A stretch of DNA of 7,876 nucleotides from Dethiobacter sp. (GTDB taxonomy: Bacteria > Bacillota > Dethiobacteria > DTU022): contig JAGXSR010000157.1 of assembly GCA_018333405.1 (NCBI GenBank), forward strand, positions 1 through 7,876, written 5' to 3'. Position 1 is the first letter of the stretch. Every line of letters starts with the position of its first letter. Made by a program: the position numbers and the translations under genes. This document shows positions 5,969 to 7,876 of the stretch, one piece after another. The notes under the pieces were generated by a model that did not search any database, was not told the DNA's origin, and saw only the letters and a list, made by a program, of their open reading frames with translations.

Positions 5969-5986
5969 CATTCCGGACCCTGTGCT
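5965..5986. repeat. Inverted repeat AGCACA-N10-TGTGCT overlapping the HAD promoter
   Basis: AGCACA (5965-5970) and TGTGCT (5981-5986) are perfect 6-bp inverted arms around a 10-base spacer that itself contains the palindrome TCCGGA. One arm covers the TGN extension and first base of the -10 element, a place where a repressor dimer would block polymerase. No T-run follows in either direction, so it is not an intrinsic terminator for uvrC. The regulator is unknown. Confidence 0.4.
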
Positions 5987-5999
5987 GATCATAGGCTTG

Positions 6000-6034
6000 G
6001 GTTAACCGCTCCTTTATAAAAATTGCAGGTTAAA
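6000..6034. repeat. GGTTAACC palindrome and paired TTAACC arm after uvrC
   Basis: GGTTAACC (6000-6007) is a perfect 8-bp palindrome. On the minus strand a further TTAACC (6032-6027), covering the uvrC stop codon, forms an inverted pair with GGTTAA (6006-6001) across 20 bases. The weak 6-bp stem has an A/T-rich loop and no trailing T-run, so I do not call it a terminator. The palindrome core is the same as at 1487-1494. It may be a regulatory site or chance. Confidence 0.3.
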
Positions 6035-7876
6035 GCTGGTGCAAATGACGGTAGAGGGAGCGTGATATACTCTTGCCGAAACCAGGAACAGATTCGATCT
6101 GTTTTTCGGATGCGCGTATCAGGTTTTCCATGCTGCCGAAATGATTCAGCAGAGCAGCTCGTCTTTTAGAGCCTATGCCAGGAATACGTTCCAAAGCAGA
6201 TCGGCTTGTGCCACGCCGGCGCAAAAGACGATGGTAATCCTGGGCAAAGCGGTGCGCCTCGTCTCGAATGCGCTGCAGAAGCTGCAGCAAAGTGCTGTGA
6301 GCCGGCAAGATCAGCGGTGATTCGGCGCCTTGAATAAATAACTGATCCGGATTTTTAGCCAAAGAAAGCACAGGCAGTAAAGTGAACCCAGCTTGATCCA
6401 ATGCTTCCCTGACCGCCCCTAATTGTCCTTTACCGCCATCGATCAGAATCAGTTCGGGTAAAGGCCAGTCTGTGCGTGCAAATCTTCTGCCGATGACTTC
6501 CTGTAAAGCGGCATAGTCATCGCCGGGAGGAGTCCGGCGCAAGTGAAAATGACGGTAGCTGCCCTTATGCGGGCGCCCTTGCTCAAATACAACCATTGAG
6601 CCGACCGCTTCTCTTCCTTGTAGATGCGATATATCGTATCCTTCAATGCGCTTCAGTTCCTGCGTTAACCCGGCCACGGCGGCCAGCTCAGCCAGGGGCA
6701 GCTGTTCCCTCTGCCGGCTGCGCTGCAGCTCTTCTTCTAATCTGTGTTGGCCATTACGCTGAGCCAGATCCAAAAGTTTCCGCCGATCGCCCCGGGTCGG
6801 GGTAATCAAAAGCACCCTGTAGCCGGCCAGCTCTTTAAGCCACCGCTGCAGCAGATCTTTCTCGTCGACAGGAGACGACAGAATGATTTCCGAGGGGGGC
6901 AAAGCTCCCCTGCTGTAGTATGCCTTGATAAAAGCCGAAAGGAGATCGGAGACGAGCTCTCCGGCGGCCTTTTTCAGTTGAAAATGTTCCTGCCTTAACA
7001 GTTTGCCCTCGCGAACGACAAACATATGTACCGCTGTTTCTTTTCCATTCCTGACTAAGGCCAATATATCCTGGTCAGCCGCTTTTTGCAAGTCGAGCAC
7101 TTTTTGTTGCCGATCTGATACCTGGCGCAGAGTGATCAGTTGATCTCTTAAGCCAGCCGCTTCCTCATACCTTTCCTGAGATGACGCCAGTTTCATTCTT
7201 TGTTCAAGCTCACGTTCAAGCTCTGTCTGCCGGCCTTCCAAAAATAAAACAACCTGCTTTACCTGGGCGCTGTACTCTTCAACAGAAACGGATTCGGCGC
7301 CCCGGCAGGGAGCCAGACATCGCTTCATCTGATAGTTTAAACAAGGTCTGGCGAATGAGGGATCCCCGGTTAGCGGCTGACGGCAGCGGCGCAGCGGAAA
7401 TATTTTTCCCAACAGGCGCATGGTATGGCGCACCGCCCCGGCGTTAGTATAAGGGCCGAAAAAACGCTCAGTGGACTGCACCGTCTGCGCTGCCTGCTTT
7501 ATCCTTCCGCGTCCCTCTTTTTGGGAAAGGCGCAGGTATTCGAGACGTGGATACGGCTCACTGGTCAGCCGCAAGCAGGGATAATCTTTATCATCTCTTA
7601 AGTTTACATTATAGCGGGGCCGGTGCTCTTTAATCAAATTGCACTCCAGAACCAGCGCCTCTACCTCTGAATCAGTAACCAGATATTCTATATCGCGCAT
7701 CTGAGCCTGCAGGGCTTTTAGCCTGGGTGTGGCCGCTCCTCCTTCCGTCAGGTATGAACGGGCCCGCTGACGCAGAGAGACGGCTTTACCCACATAGATC
7801 ACCCGCCCCACGGCGTCTTTAAACAGATAGACGCCCGGGGATGCGGGCAAGCGGCTTACTTTATCCTGCAGCTGTA
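6030..7876 (-). CDS. uvrC: Excinuclease ABC subunit C (5' end beyond the window)
   Basis: UvrC makes both incisions beside a DNA lesion in UvrABC nucleotide excision repair. The frame is open to the window edge and reads QLQDKVSRLPASPGVYLFKD there, so only a few initial codons are missing; TTG 7850 is internal. Counting from the first full codon (7874) there are 614 residues, normal length. The order is: GIY-YIG nuclease domain (about 10-90) with YVGKA at 27-31, Arg39 and catalytic Glu77 in LECNLIK; four cysteines at 164, 178, 186 and 190, fitting the iron-sulfur cluster reported for UvrC; UVR helical motif (about 215-250) for UvrB contact; RNase H-like endonuclease domain with Asp414 in GYDISH, Asp479 in LIDGGKGQ and His541 in RDEAHRF; and tandem helix-hairpin-helix motifs (about 562-612) with IPGIGSKR and VPGFGKSI. 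All catalytic residues I can check are intact. A separate promoter follows, so it need not be cotranscribed with the HAD gene. Confidence 0.97.
   Translation of the reverse strand, partial: QLQDKVSRLPASPGVYLFKDAVGRVIYVGKAVSLRQRARSYLTEGGAATPRLKALQAQMRDIEYLVTDSEVEALVLECNLIKEHRPRYNVNLRDDKDYPCLRLTSEPYPRLEYLRLSQKEGRGRIKQAAQTVQSTERFFGPYTNAGAVRHTMRLLGKIFPLRRCRQPLTGDPSFARPCLNYQMKRCLAPCRGAESVSVEEYSAQVKQVVLFLEGRQTELERELEQRMKLASSQERYEEAAGLRDQLITLRQVSDRQQKVLDLQKAADQDILALVRNGKETAVHMFVVREGKLLRQEHFQLKKAAGELVSDLLSAFIKAYYSRGALPPSEIILSSPVDEKDLLQRWLKELAGYRVLLITPTRGDRRKLLDLAQRNGQHRLEEELQRSRQREQLPLAELAAVAGLTQELKRIEGYDISHLQGREAVGSMVVFEQGRPHKGSYRHFHLRRTPPGDDYAALQEVIGRRFARTDWPLPELILIDGGKGQLGAVREALDQAGFTLLPVLSLAKNPDQLFIQGAESPLILPAHSTLLQLLQRIRDEAHRFAQDYHRLLRRRGTSRSALERIPGIGSKRRAALLNHFGSMENLIRASEKQIESVPGFGKSISRSLYRHLHQL

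Noticed and set aside
5849..5992. 47-codon minus-strand frame (ATG 5992) in the uvrC-HAD gap, with an AAAGGAG upstream.
   Set aside because: The purine site is about 16 bases away, the frame overlaps the promoter and the HAD start in another frame, and the peptide shows no recognisable feature.

Overview
The window is a compact, roughly half-GC bacterial chromosome segment in which every gene lies on the minus strand. It therefore reads biologically from right to left: uvrC (5' end just cut by the window edge) - Cof-type HAD hydrolase - rapZ - whiA - rpoN (sigma-54) - pgk - tpiA (only its first 43 codons are present). A rapZ-whiA neighbourhood, sigma-54 next to lower-glycolysis genes, AGGAGG-type Shine-Dalgarno sites and frequent GTG/TTG starts point to a Firmicute. 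A Clostridia/Peptococcaceae-like anaerobe is most likely. This is inference; there is no rRNA or species-specific marker here.

Layout. At 6030-7876 is UvrC, the nucleotide-excision-repair nuclease. A 134-base gap (5896-6029) carries an extended -10 promoter and an inverted repeat. The HAD hydrolase (5074-5895), rapZ (4177-5046) and whiA (3168-4118) follow with gaps of 27 and 58 bases and probably form one transcription unit. A 111-base gap holds an extended -10 promoter for rpoN (1644-3056). A hairpin followed by a T-run overlaps the rpoN stop codon. The 295-base gap 1349-1643 then holds a perfect 12-bp palindrome and a promoter just upstream of pgk (167-1348), which runs on to tpiA (1-129).

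Four start codons were re-placed on Shine-Dalgarno spacing and family N-termini: pgk TTG 1348, whiA GTG 4118, rapZ CTG 5046 and HAD ATG 5895. The rapZ case matters most. Its only sensible start is CTG, and a caller restricted to ATG/GTG/TTG would lose the P-loop.

All genes are recognisable housekeeping families, and I see no new defence, mobile or biosynthetic system. The most notable points are two apparent absences from conserved neighbourhoods. The yvcK (gluconeogenesis factor) gene usually found between rapZ and whiA is missing, and so are the cggR/gap genes usually found upstream of pgk. A hairpin sits at the first junction; a terminator, a palindrome and a new-looking promoter sit at the second. 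The glycolysis genes are thus uncoupled from rpoN, and regulation of the gap step must lie elsewhere in the genome.
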